From positions 1-64,000 of the forward strand of contig NZ_JALIFO010000001.1 of the NCBI RefSeq assembly GCF_022867805.1: a stretch of 64,000 bases of DNA, written 5' to 3'. Positions 43,725-52,870 of the stretch are shown one piece after another (within the stretch, counting starts at the first letter, position 1; every line of letters begins with the position of its first letter). Under the pieces are notes generated by a model. That model worked only from the letters and a program-made list of their open reading frames with translations, searched no databases and was not told the DNA's origin. The position numbers and the translations under genes are program-made. Source of the DNA: Cuneatibacter sp. NSJ-177 (GTDB lineage: Bacteria > Bacillota > Clostridia > Lachnospirales > Lachnospiraceae).

Positions 43725-46187
43725 ATGAGAAAGAAAGAAAGAAGAAAGAAGCAGTACATGCGTTGGCAGTGCCTATTGATGGCATTCCTGATGTGTGCGG
43801 TATTGATCGGACCGGCTGCACCGGCCTTTGCGGAGCCGGAAAGTTCCGGAGAAGGGATGACGGAGACGACAGCGGCCGCTGTGCCGAGTTCGGAAAATTT
43901 GAGCGATGGTTCCTCGCCGGCCGGCGATTCGAAAGCAGCAGAGGCCGCTACGTCGGTAACAGAGCCGGAGAGCACTGGAACCCCTACAGACCCTCAGACG
44001 ACTGCCGGGACCGAACCGTCGGATACTGCGGCAGCGCCTTCATCGGAAGCTGGCAGTACAGAGGCAACGGTGGAAAGCACGGAAGAAACAACGGAGGTTA
44101 CTCCGGATAATGTGGAACGGATTATCGAAGAGGCTGTGGAAGGCGGAGAGATTGCGGCGCCGGAGCAGGTACTGATCGGTTTTTCCTTATATACATCGGT
44201 TCAGAGAGGAACTACAACGGCGAATGTAAACTACCGCTATCAGCCTGGCACCAGCAATAAGGTGATCGGCCAGATCCCTGGCGGCACTACCTTGACGATT
44301 CTTGGAGATGGGAAAGACAGTGACGGTGATGTCTGGTTTCTGGTCACCTATAATGGGAAACAGGGATACGTCAGCAGTTCCTATATTACCTTATCCACGA
44401 TGGAAGTAGGCAATGACGCTGCCTTTGAGGCGGAACTGTCAGCGCAGGGATTTCCGGAGAGCTATAAGCAGAAGCTTCGGATTCTGCATGCCCAGTATCC
44501 GAACTGGAAATTTGTAGCACAGCAGGCGGGAAGCTGGAGCACAGCTTTAGCGAAAGAAAGCTGGTTTAATCCAAATGGACCGGGAAATGAAAATTCCGGT
44601 GGAACCCAGGCAACCAGTCTGGTGGATAAGAACAGCATTGCTTCCTGGAAATCCACGGAAGAGGGGGCCTTTGACTGGGCTACTGGACAGTGGGTCACCG
44701 GCTGGGACGGCGATTACTGGGCGGTTGCCTCGAAAGAGTTGGTCGCTTATTATCTGGATCCGAGAAACTTCCTGGATGATAAAAGTGTTTTTCAGTTTTT
44801 AGATTTGTCGGATACTACGACAAGCGCGGCGACAGTGGCCTCCGTTGCTTCTGGAATGGGAGCTGGCTGGCTGGCGGGAACTTACACCCATGCTAATGGG
44901 AATACGATCAACTATCCGGAGACGATTCTGAACGCTGGTCAGAAAGCAGGTTTTAACCCGCTTGCCTTGTGCAGTATTTTGATTCAGGAATTGGGAACAA
45001 ACGGGGCAGAAAAGCAGACGATCAGCGGTACTGTGTCCGGCTATGAAGGATATTACAATTATTTTAATATCGGCGCGTATACCACGCCTACTTTTGACAA
45101 AGCATATTTGAGAGGCTTGTGGATCGCGAAAGGCGGTTCCAGCAACAGCACCAGCTGGGGACGCCCGTGGAATACCAGGGAGAAGGCAATCGACGGCGGA
45201 GCGCAGTATTTTGCTGAATACGTTAAGAGCGGTCAGGATACCCTTTATCTGAAACGTTTTGACGTACTGACCGGAAATTATTCTCATCAGTATTCCACCG
45301 ACATTCAGGGGGCGGACAGTGAAGGCCGTATCTTGAGCCGGGCGTACTCGACAGATCTGAGAAAGGGAACGCTGACTTTTAAGATTCCGGTTTACAGCAG
45401 TATGCCTTCGTCGGCTGCCAGCATGCCTAGTGATGACACCAATCCGACCGATCCGGTAAGACAGTTTGTAACCCGCTTGTACACCGATATCCTGGGCAGG
45501 AACCCGGATAGCGTCGGACTGAGGGATTGGTATAATCGTTTGACTTCTCATAAAGAAACAGCAGCTCAGGTAGTCTACGGATTTGTATTTAGTAAAGAGT
45601 ATTTAGATCGCAATGTCAGCAACTCAGATTATATCAAAATGCTGTATAGCACTATACTAGGACGGAATCCCGGAAACAACGAGATTAATTATTGGTTGGA
45701 TTATCTGACTAATAAAGGTGTTACCAGGAAATATATTTTTGCTGGCTTCATTAACTCGGTAGAATTTGGCGAGCTCTGCAACCAGTATAATGTGATCAAG
45801 GGATCTTATACCTCGGATGAAACGATTGATCGCAATCCGGATGTTACCGCATTTGTAACCCGCATGTATACCGTGTGTCTGAAACGAGGAGCAAATGAAA
45901 AAGAGCGCACCTATTGGGTTGAGAAACTATTAAATCACTCGGCCACCGGGCGTAACATCGTATACGGCTTCTTCTATAGCGATGAATTTAAAGGAAAGAA
46001 TTTGTCTAACGGTGATTTTGTCACCTCTCTCTATCAAACCTTGTTTGACAGAAATCCGGATACTGTCGGTTACAACGACTGGGTTGGCCGTTTGAATCGC
46101 GGCGTTAGCCGGAACAGCGTGGTGGATGGTTTTGTCTACTCTGTAGAATTTAATGAGCTGTGCAATCGTTTCGGCATCACCCGCTAA
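43725..46187 (+). CDS. Secreted SH3-domain glucosaminidase-like wall hydrolase with four DUF4214 half-repeats
   Basis: An 820-residue exported protein. A signal peptide covers about residues 1-36 (basic start KKERRKKQ, then ending APAFAEP), followed by a Ser/Thr/Glu/Pro-rich linker to about 140. Residues about 163-222 are a bacterial SH3 domain. Residues about 245-560 resemble LytG/GH73-related endo-beta-N-acetylglucosaminidases (LRILHAQYPNWKF, YLDPRNFLDDKSVFQF, LCSILIQELGTNG, YNYFNIGAY). Residues 580-820 are the DUF4214 block ending ...RFGITR. The start is ATG 43725, 6 nt after AGGAGG; the ATG at 43719 overlaps that site. The enzyme would cut glycan strands of peptidoglycan and remodel the wall. 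Confidence 0.92.
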   Translation: MRKKERRKKQYMRWQCLLMAFLMCAVLIGPAAPAFAEPESSGEGMTETTAAAVPSSENLSDGSSPAGDSKAAEAATSVTEPESTGTPTDPQTTAGTEPSDTAAAPSSEAGSTEATVESTEETTEVTPDNVERIIEEAVEGGEIAAPEQVLIGFSLYTSVQRGTTTANVNYRYQPGTSNKVIGQIPGGTTLTILGDGKDSDGDVWFLVTYNGKQGYVSSSYITLSTMEVGNDAAFEAELSAQGFPESYKQKLRILHAQYPNWKFVAQQAGSWSTALAKESWFNPNGPGNENSGGTQATSLVDKNSIASWKSTEEGAFDWATGQWVTGWDGDYWAVASKELVAYYLDPRNFLDDKSVFQFLDLSDTTTSAATVASVASGMGAGWLAGTYTHANGNTINYPETILNAGQKAGFNPLALCSILIQELGTNGAEKQTISGTVSGYEGYYNYFNIGAYTTPTFDKAYLRGLWIAKGGSSNSTSWGRPWNTREKAIDGGAQYFAEYVKSGQDTLYLKRFDVLTGNYSHQYSTDIQGADSEGRILSRAYSTDLRKGTLTFKIPVYSSMPSSAASMPSDDTNPTDPVRQFVTRLYTDILGRNPDSVGLRDWYNRLTSHKETAAQVVYGFVFSKEYLDRNVSNSDYIKMLYSTILGRNPGNNEINYWLDYLTNKGVTRKYIFAGFINSVEFGELCNQYNVIKGSYTSDETIDRNPDVTAFVTRMYTVCLKRGANEKERTYWVEKLLNHSATGRNIVYGFFYSDEFKGKNLSNGDFVTSLYQTLFDRNPDTVGYNDWVGRLNRGVSRNSVVDGFVYSVEFNELCNRFGITR

Positions 46188-46214
46188 CCAACTATCATAA
46201 GGAGAATCTTGTCC

Positions 46215-48653
46215 ATGTCAATTTGGGAATATCCCTTAACGGCTCAAAGTGAACAAGTGCTGAAGGAGGCGTCTGCTGCGGCAGACGCCTTAGAGCACCT
46301 CTACATCGGAACGGAGCACCTTCTCATCGGCCTGCTCCAAACCGAATGCCTGCCTGCCCGGCTTCTGGAGTCTCAGAATGTCACTGAGCAAAAGGCGCTG
46401 GAATTGGTTCAGCGTCTTGCCGCTTCGGAGGAAGAGGGCGGACTGGCCGGCCGGCCCGGCTTTACGCCGAGGGCGGAGGAGGCGATGGAGCTGAGCCTTA
46501 CGATCGCCCGCCGGGGCCACCAGGAAAGGATTGGAACCGAGCACATTTTGATGGCTCTGCTCAAGTGCCGCGGCTGCGTGGCTTTGCGGCTGCTGCGGAC
46601 GCTGGACGTCAATACCGGCCGTGTGCTCTCGGATCTCATCTCTGCCATGGGCAGCGACGGCCGTTACTACCAGGATGAATTGGAAGAGAACGGTCAGCCT
46701 TCCCAGGGAACGCCGACCTTGAATAAATACAGCCGGGACCTGACCGCATTGGCCGCTGACGGCCAGTTGGACCCGGTGATCGGAAGAGGGAAAGAGCTGC
46801 AGCGATTAATGCAGATCCTCAGCCGCCGTACGAAAAATAATCCCTGCCTGATCGGCGAGCCCGGGGTCGGGAAAACCGCGATTGTGGAAAGCCTGGCTTT
46901 GCGGATCGCTGCCGGAAAGGTGCCGGATACCATGAAAGAAAGACGGATTTTGTCTCTGGACCTCTCTGGCATGGTGGCCGGATCCAAGTACCGGGGCGAG
47001 TTTGAAGAGCGGATGAAAAAGGTGATCCAGGAGGCATCCGGAGATTCCCGCATTCTGCTTTTTTTGGACGAAATTCACACCTTGATTGGCGCCGGCGGGG
47101 CCGAGGGGGCTCTGGACGCCGCCAATATTTTAAAGCCCGCGTTGTCCCGCGGGGAAATTCAGCTGATCGGCGCAACAACCATTGAAGAGTACCGAAAGCA
47201 TATTGAAAAAGATGCGGCTTTAGAGCGCCGGTTCCAGCCGGTGATCGTGGAGGAACCCTCGGAGGAGGAGACCGTGGAGATTTTGTACGGGCTTCGGGGG
47301 CATTATGAGCGCCACCATCAGGTGGAAATTTTGGACGAAGCATTGGCTGCCGCCGTGCAGCTGTCGGCCCGCTATCTGAACGACCGGTTCCTGCCGGACA
47401 AAGCCCTTGACTTGCTGGATGAGGCGTCCTCCAAGGTGCGTCTCAGCGAGGGAAAGGACACGCCTGCGTCCTCCAAACTGGAGGAGGAGATCCAGAACTT
47501 GGAGAACCAGAAGGAACAGGCTGTCCGATTGGGAGATTTCGAAAGTGCTTCCCGGTTCCGGGCGGAGCAAGTCGGGCTTCGGAAAAAGCAGGAGAATATG
47601 AACCGCCGCAGGAAGAACCAAAAGAAGCTCCAGGTCTCGGAAAATGATGTGGCAGGGGTAGTGGCGGATTGGACCGGAATTCCGGTTCAGCAGCTGACGG
47701 AGGGCGAATCGGCCAGGCTCCAGCGCCTGGAGAAGATCCTGCACAAACGAGTCGTCGGCCAGGAGGAAGCCGTAGCCGCAGTGGCAAAGGCAGTGCGACG
47801 AAGCCGGGTCGGCCTGAAAGATCCGCGCCGGCCGATCGGATCCTTCCTGTTTTTGGGGCCGACCGGCGTTGGCAAGACAGAGCTGTGCAAAGCTCTGGCC
47901 GAGGCTATGTTCGGCAAAGAAGAGGCAATGATTCGTGTGGATATGTCTGAATATATGGAAAAACACAGCGTTTCCAAGCTGATCGGTTCACCGCCTGGCT
48001 ATGTGGGCTATGAAGAGGGCGGCCAGCTCAGCGAGAAGGTGCGGAGGAATCCCTATTCTGTGATTTTGTTCGACGAGATTGAAAAGGCTCACCCGGACGT
48101 GTTCCACATTTTGCTTCAAGTTTTGGACGACGGCCATATCACAGATGCCCAGGGCCGGAAAGTGAATTTTAAGAACACGATTCTGATCATGACTTCCAAT
48201 GCAGGGGCCGAGCGGATTTTGTCTCCGAAAACATTGGGCTTCGCAGCGAAGAACGATGAAAAGACCAACTATGAGACCATGAAGAGTGGCGTGATGGAGG
48301 AGGTCCGCCATATCTTTAAGCCGGAATTCCTCAACAGGATCGATGAAATTCTGGTATTCCATGCGCTGAACAAGGAGAATATGAAAGAAATTTTGCAGAT
48401 TATGCTGCGGGATATCAGCAGCCGTCTGGAAAAGAATCTGGGAATTCATCTGAGCGTCACAGGGAAGGCCAAGGAGTGGCTGATCGACAAGGGCTACGAT
48501 GTAAAATACGGGGCGCGGCCTCTCCGCCGCACGCTTCAGACCGAACTGGAGGACAAACTGGCGGAGGAAATCTTGGCCGGCAGTTTTTTGGCCGGGGCGG
48601 AGATCCAGGCGAAAGTGCTAAAGAATCAATTAATATTTTCTGCAAAAGATTGA
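46215..48653 (+). CDS. clpC: ATP-dependent Clp protease ATP-binding subunit ClpC
   Basis: An 812-residue Hsp100 unfoldase. It has the N-terminal Clp_N repeats (HLYIGTEHLLIGLL, RIGTEHILMALL), a first AAA module with Walker A GEPGVGKTA near residue 213, and a UVR motif in the middle (ENQKEQAVRLGDFESASRFR). The second AAA module has GPTGVGKTE near residue 548, and a ClpB_D2 tail follows. The UVR motif marks ClpC, not ClpA or ClpB. The start is ATG 46215, with a TTG two codons earlier as an alternative. The usual partners ctsR, mcsA and mcsB are not next to it. Confidence 0.93.
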   Translation: MSIWEYPLTAQSEQVLKEASAAADALEHLYIGTEHLLIGLLQTECLPARLLESQNVTEQKALELVQRLAASEEEGGLAGRPGFTPRAEEAMELSLTIARRGHQERIGTEHILMALLKCRGCVALRLLRTLDVNTGRVLSDLISAMGSDGRYYQDELEENGQPSQGTPTLNKYSRDLTALAADGQLDPVIGRGKELQRLMQILSRRTKNNPCLIGEPGVGKTAIVESLALRIAAGKVPDTMKERRILSLDLSGMVAGSKYRGEFEERMKKVIQEASGDSRILLFLDEIHTLIGAGGAEGALDAANILKPALSRGEIQLIGATTIEEYRKHIEKDAALERRFQPVIVEEPSEEETVEILYGLRGHYERHHQVEILDEALAAAVQLSARYLNDRFLPDKALDLLDEASSKVRLSEGKDTPASSKLEEEIQNLENQKEQAVRLGDFESASRFRAEQVGLRKKQENMNRRRKNQKKLQVSENDVAGVVADWTGIPVQQLTEGESARLQRLEKILHKRVVGQEEAVAAVAKAVRRSRVGLKDPRRPIGSFLFLGPTGVGKTELCKALAEAMFGKEEAMIRVDMSEYMEKHSVSKLIGSPPGYVGYEEGGQLSEKVRRNPYSVILFDEIEKAHPDVFHILLQVLDDGHITDAQGRKVNFKNTILIMTSNAGAERILSPKTLGFAAKNDEKTNYETMKSGVMEEVRHIFKPEFLNRIDEILVFHALNKENMKEILQIMLRDISSRLEKNLGIHLSVTGKAKEWLIDKGYDVKYGARPLRRTLQTELEDKLAEEILAGSFLAGAEIQAKVLKNQLIFSAKD

Positions 48654-48678
48654 TGAACGGCGATTCATCGTATATAAT
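48650..48678 (+). promoter_or_regulatory. Promoter of the 137-residue endosialidase-like gene
   Basis: TTGATG (48650-48655), 17 nt, TATAAT (48673-48678), overlapping the end of clpC. Confidence 0.75.
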
Positions 48679-48729
48679 GAAAGTACAGGAAACAATGCCA
48701 AGGCGCATAGGATAAAGGAGGATATACCC

Positions 48730-49143
48730 ATGTCAGTGGTGACGGAATTGCTGCGGGGCGAGAGTGACGGAACGATCAGTTTCGGCGATTACACCAGAGA
48801 ACAAAAGGGAAAGCTGGAGGATTTTGAGCACGGCGGAGACCTGTATAAGGTCAAAACCTATTATGAGATCACCAAACTGGAGCGGAACGGGCTGTTTGTC
48901 TACGAGTCGGTGCCGGGCAGTGCGGTGAATCATTTCCTGGAAAAGGAAAATGGGGTCAGCTTCCTGCTGGAAAGCAGCCAGGATGTTCAGATCACTCTGG
49001 AGCTTGCAGAATCGACGGAATATGGCATTTTTGTCGACAGCGAGCAGGTCGGACTGGTAGAGACGAACCGGAGCGGCAAGCTTTCTTTCAGCGTAGAGCT
49101 GGAGGAGGGGAAGCCTGTTCAGGTGAAGGTGGTAGAGCGGTAG
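48730..49143 (+). CDS. Small acidic protein, endosialidase-like annotation
   Basis: A 137-residue soluble, acidic protein with no signal peptide and a predicted all-beta C-terminal half (ITLELAESTEYGIFVDSEQVG, GKLSFSVELEEGKPVQVKV). The N-terminus (MSVVTELLRGESDGTISFGDY) matches a clostridial family often labelled endosialidase, though no sialidase catalytic motif is present and the label is probably misleading. It has its own promoter and a strong SD (AAAGGAGG). Function unknown. Confidence 0.75.
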   Translation: MSVVTELLRGESDGTISFGDYTREQKGKLEDFEHGGDLYKVKTYYEITKLERNGLFVYESVPGSAVNHFLEKENGVSFLLESSQDVQITLELAESTEYGIFVDSEQVGLVETNRSGKLSFSVELEEGKPVQVKVVER

Positions 49144-49251
49144 ACAAACCACTTAGGAAAAGAATGCAGGGGCAGCACCTCTGTGACAGGTCAAATGGAG
49201 TTTGGTAGTGTTGAAAGAGTGCCGTAGGATATCTTGTTCGTGCCATGATCT

Positions 49252-49273
49252 GGCTTATCGGTAAGCCTTATTT
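49252..49273 (+). terminator. Possible weak terminator
   Basis: A 6-bp stem GGCTTA/TAAGCC with a TCGG loop followed by TTATTT. It is short, and other small stems lie nearby. Confidence 0.35.
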
Positions 49274-49343
49274 GGTGGAAGAAGCAATTCTGCGGTACTT
49301 TTTTGGTGGGATTTGGCATGAGATCCCGCATCTTGCCTGTAAC

Positions 49344-49373
49344 TTGACAAACTTCCGCTTATAGCGCTATGAT
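49344..49373 (+). promoter_or_regulatory. Promoter of the HD-domain gene
   Basis: TTGACA (49344-49349), 18 nt, TATGAT (49368-49373). RNA would start near 49380, about 83 nt before the ATG at 49463. Confidence 0.72.
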
Positions 49374-49462
49374 AGACATACCTTTCAGAGCGAGTAGAAC
49401 GCTTTCATCTGATTAAATTGGGGAAAGAGGCGGCGGGCAGCCGTCGGAATAGAAGGAGACCC

Positions 49463-50935
49463 ATGGATCCATACCGCATCGAATTTATCGACAAAATATT
49501 AGATAATGTCCACGGCTTCATCGAGTTTACCACTGTGGAAAAGGAAATTCTGGAACTTCCGATTTTCAAGCGTCTCCAGGGAATTAAGCAGCTGAGCCTG
49601 ACCAACTGGATTTTTCCGGGAGCCGAGCACACCCGTTTTATCCATTGCCTGGGAGTCATGTATATCGCGGATCAGATGGCCGTACAGCTTCGGTATTCCG
49701 ATGAGGAGCGCCAGCTGGTGCGCCTGGCCGGGCTTCTCCACGACATTGGCCATTACCCTCTCTCCCATGTCGGGGAACAGGCATATAAAGAATTGCCGGA
49801 GCGGCCGGAACGGATTCCAGAGAATCAGAAAAAGCGAGTGCTGACGGAACTGGAAGCACTCGGAAAGACAAAGTCGAATTATATGCAGGCGTCCGCCAAT
49901 CCCTTCCATCACGAGCAGCTGACCGAACGGCTGATCCGGAGCGATACGGACATCAAGGACATTTTAGAACGCCATTGCGGAGGCTCAGACCTGATCACTT
50001 TGGACAATATCTGCGACATCATTGTGGGGAACGCCCAGCGGAACCCGGAGATTTCCGGCCTAATCCAGCTGATCCACTCGGAGCTGGATGCGGACCGGAT
50101 CGACTATCTGCTGCGGGATGCCACCTTTTCCGGAACCAGCTACGGTGGCTTTGAACTGGGGCTGTTCCTGCGGAATCTGGCAAGAACCGATTACCACGGA
50201 GTGGAGATCATTGGGGTTCATCCCAAGGGAATCTCCATTGCGGATCAGTTTTTGATGAATCGGTATTATTCCTATACCCAGGTGTTTTTTAACCGCCATG
50301 TGGCAATTTTAGAGTTTATGGCGCGGGCGCTGACCGAGGGCTTTATCGGAAAAAATACCAGTGAGTTCCCGTCCCCGGACGGCCTGCTTCGGTATGTGGA
50401 AAAGCACAATGGGAAAACAGAATTCTTGTATTTCACCGACCGCGCGTTTTGGGATAGCCTGCACCATGTCTCGATGGGATATTCGCCGTTTGCCGATGCG
50501 CTTCAAGAACTACTTCTGCGGTATCAGGAGCTGGAGCTGACGGAGAACAGAGAGATATCGGTCACCTTTACCGGGCAGGAGGAACTGAAAAAAAGTCTGA
50601 GAAAACAGCCTATTTACCGAAATCTGCGCCAAAAGGAGAATCAGGCGGTCCCCATTCTCCATGTGGGAGAATTTACCAATCAGATACCGGCCCGCGAGTT
50701 TGAAGAACAGCTGGAGACCGTTTTAGCTTCGTCGCCGTTGCCGGAGGCTGAGGCAGAGATGAGAAGAATCCGGCGTCTCCAGGAGGGGATTCCAATCCTG
50801 GAAGAAGGGCGGGAGCCAATTTTGCTGCCCGACAGCCCGGCTTCCCTGATGTCCCGGCTGTATGGGACCAGAACTTGTATTTTGAGAGAATACGAATTTC
50901 CAGATGCGGTACTGCGGCGGATCGAGGAAGGATAG
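49463..50935 (+). CDS. HD-domain phosphohydrolase (SAMHD1/dGTPase-like)
   Basis: A 490-residue HD-superfamily enzyme. Metal ligands appear in HTRFIHCLGVMY (His of the first turn), GLLHDIGHYPLSHVGE (HD motif plus His) and ELDADRIDYLLRDA (final Asp). FSGTSYG is typical of the dNTPase/SAMHD1-like branch. It may hydrolyse dNTPs or other nucleotides; the substrate is inferred. The start is ATG 49463 after AAGGAG. The frame is open to 49418 but that section has no ribosome binding site. Confidence 0.88.
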   Translation: MDPYRIEFIDKILDNVHGFIEFTTVEKEILELPIFKRLQGIKQLSLTNWIFPGAEHTRFIHCLGVMYIADQMAVQLRYSDEERQLVRLAGLLHDIGHYPLSHVGEQAYKELPERPERIPENQKKRVLTELEALGKTKSNYMQASANPFHHEQLTERLIRSDTDIKDILERHCGGSDLITLDNICDIIVGNAQRNPEISGLIQLIHSELDADRIDYLLRDATFSGTSYGGFELGLFLRNLARTDYHGVEIIGVHPKGISIADQFLMNRYYSYTQVFFNRHVAILEFMARALTEGFIGKNTSEFPSPDGLLRYVEKHNGKTEFLYFTDRAFWDSLHHVSMGYSPFADALQELLLRYQELELTENREISVTFTGQEELKKSLRKQPIYRNLRQKENQAVPILHVGEFTNQIPAREFEEQLETVLASSPLPEAEAEMRRIRRLQEGIPILEEGREPILLPDSPASLMSRLYGTRTCILREYEFPDAVLRRIEEG

Positions 50936-51081
50936 CACAGCGCGGGGAACATGGCCAGCTTTGCGGCCTGATTCCGAGCGGATGCGCCAGGCCCAAATGG
51001 TATTCTACCGGATCGGATCCATCGGACCGATCCAATCAAGAAAACGTACAATAAAAGAAAAAACTTGGAAAAGAGGAAACA

Positions 51082-52278
51082 ATGGCAGTTGCAAAGCTAA
51101 AAAAGGGAGAAGGACGCACGTTAAAAGCGGGCGGACTGTGGGTCTATGATAATGAAATCGCCGAGGTTCAAGGGGATTTTGCCGACGGAGACCTGATTGC
51201 AGTGGAAGATTTTGACGGCTATCCCATGGGAACCGGTTTTATCAACCGTCACTCAAAAATTCGCATCCGGATGATGACGAGGACTCCGGACCTTGCCGTG
51301 GATGAGGAGTTTCTTCGCAAAAGGCTTCAAAATGCGTGGGAATACCGGAAGAAAACAGTGGATACGAGCTGCTGCCGCCTGATCTTTGGGGAGGCGGATT
51401 TTTTCCCCGGCCTCGTGGTGGACAAATTTTCCGACATTCTGGTGGTGGAATCTTTGGCGCTGGGAATCGATCGGATGAAAGGGACGATTCTTCGTCTGCT
51501 CACGGAGATCCTGGCAGAAGACGGAGTCAACATCCGAGGAGTCTTTGAGCGCAGCGACGCCAAGGTTCGGGAGCAGGAGGGGATGGAGCGGACCAAAGGA
51601 TTTCTCTCAGCCCCATTTGATCCGATTGTGGAAATCACGGAAAATGGCGTGAAATACCAGGTGGACGTGGAGAACGGTCAGAAGACCGGTTTTTTCCTGG
51701 ATCAAAAATACAACAGGCTGGCAATTCAAAAGCTTTGCCGGGGCGCGAAAGTCCTGGACTGTTTTACCCACACCGGTTCTTTCGCTCTGAACGCTGGAAT
51801 GGGAGGGGCGAGCAGTGTGCTGGGAGTGGACGCGTCGGAGCTCGGCGTGCGCCAGGCGGAAAAGAACGCGGAGCTGAACGGCCTTTCGGATGTGGTGAAA
51901 TTTCGCTGTGCGGATGTGTTTGAGCTGCTGCCGGAGCTGGAAGAGGAGGGAGAACAGTTTGACGTGATTATCCTGGATCCGCCGGCCTTTGCCAAGTCTC
52001 AGAATTCGGTTAAAAATGCGGTGAAGGGGTACCGGGAGATCAACCGGCGGGCGATGCGCCTGGTTCGGGACGGAGGATTTCTTGCGACCTGCTCCTGTTC
52101 CCATTTTATGACGTATGAGTTATTCACCAAGACGATTCATCAGGCCGCCCAGAACGTGCACCGAAGACTCCGCCAGGTGGAATTCCGTACCCAGGCGCCG
52201 GATCATCCGATCTTGTGGGCAGCGGAAGAATCTTATTATTTAAAATTCTATATTTTCCAGGTGTGCCGGGAGTATTGA
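51082..52278 (+). CDS. Class I SAM-dependent rRNA methyltransferase with PUA domain (RlmI/YwbD type)
   Basis: A 398-residue enzyme. An N-terminal PUA domain (RTLKAGGLWVYDNEI) binds RNA. A middle EEHEE-like part and a Rossmann methyltransferase domain follow, with VLDCFTHTGSFAL for SAM binding and ILDPPAFAKS, the DPPxF form used by 5-methylcytosine methyltransferases of 23S rRNA. SD GAGGAAAC precedes the ATG. The exact target base is not readable from the sequence. Confidence 0.9.
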   Translation: MAVAKLKKGEGRTLKAGGLWVYDNEIAEVQGDFADGDLIAVEDFDGYPMGTGFINRHSKIRIRMMTRTPDLAVDEEFLRKRLQNAWEYRKKTVDTSCCRLIFGEADFFPGLVVDKFSDILVVESLALGIDRMKGTILRLLTEILAEDGVNIRGVFERSDAKVREQEGMERTKGFLSAPFDPIVEITENGVKYQVDVENGQKTGFFLDQKYNRLAIQKLCRGAKVLDCFTHTGSFALNAGMGGASSVLGVDASELGVRQAEKNAELNGLSDVVKFRCADVFELLPELEEEGEQFDVIILDPPAFAKSQNSVKNAVKGYREINRRAMRLVRDGGFLATCSCSHFMTYELFTKTIHQAAQNVHRRLRQVEFRTQAPDHPILWAAEESYYLKFYIFQVCREY

Positions 52279-52384
52279 CGGTCAGATCGGGAAAAGAGAG
52301 ACCGGCGGATCGGGTCGGAGGGATGGGACCGTCAAAAAAGAAGCGAGAAAGAGAAATACAACCAATAGAAAAGAGGAAGGTATC

Positions 52385-52870
52385 ATGTCTGTAGAGTTGG
52401 TAAGAGAATATTTAAAAGAGTGGGGCGCAGGGGACAGGATCCAGGAATTTGATGTGTCCAGCGCCACCGTGGAGCTGGCGGCCCAGGCCCTTGGCTGCGA
52501 GGGCAAACGAATCGCCAAGACTCTCTCTTTTCAGCTAAATGGAATTTGTCTGCTGATTGTTGCTGCCGGGGATGCCAAGGTGGACAACAAAAAATATAAA
52601 GCGGCATTCGGGGGAAAAGCAAAGATGCTGACCCTGGAGGAAGCGGTGGAGCTGGTAGGACATGCCGTGGGCGGCGTCTGCCCTTTTGCCGTAAAGGAAG
52701 GGGTAAAAATCTATCTTGACGAATCCTTGAAACGTTTTGACACTGTATTTCCGGCGTGCGGCAGCAGTAACAGCGCGATTGAGCTGACGATCCCGGAACT
52801 GGAACAGTATTCACGGCCTGAAGCCTGGGTGGATGTATGCAAAGGATGGCGGGAAGAAGAGGAGGCCTGA
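52385..52870 (+). CDS. YbaK/EbsC family aminoacyl-tRNA deacylase
   Basis: A 161-residue protein of the YbaK/ProX editing family, which removes wrongly attached amino acids from tRNA. The conserved Lys lies in AKTLSFQ, with VAAGDAKVDNKK and VGGVCPFAV as family markers. AGGAAGG precedes the ATG. The gene stands alone after the methyltransferase and is convergent with the reductase gene. Confidence 0.9.
   Translation: MSVELVREYLKEWGAGDRIQEFDVSSATVELAAQALGCEGKRIAKTLSFQLNGICLLIVAAGDAKVDNKKYKAAFGGKAKMLTLEEAVELVGHAVGGVCPFAVKEGVKIYLDESLKRFDTVFPACGSSNSAIELTIPELEQYSRPEAWVDVCKGWREEEEA

Larger units (their letters stand above)
49144..49462. other. Intergenic region
   Basis: About 320 nt. It holds a small hairpin (GGCTTA-tcgg-TAAGCC, 49252-49267, then TTATTT), which may be a weak terminator, and the promoter at 49344-49373. 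The part between 49144 and 49250 shows nothing recognisable. Confidence 0.5.

Noticed and set aside
47220-47966. A 248-residue - strand frame over clpC
   Set aside because: Shadow of clpC.
52278-52335. Inverted repeat GACGGTC...GACCGTC as a terminator
   Set aside because: It is followed by an A-run, not a T-run, and the loop is over 40 nt long.
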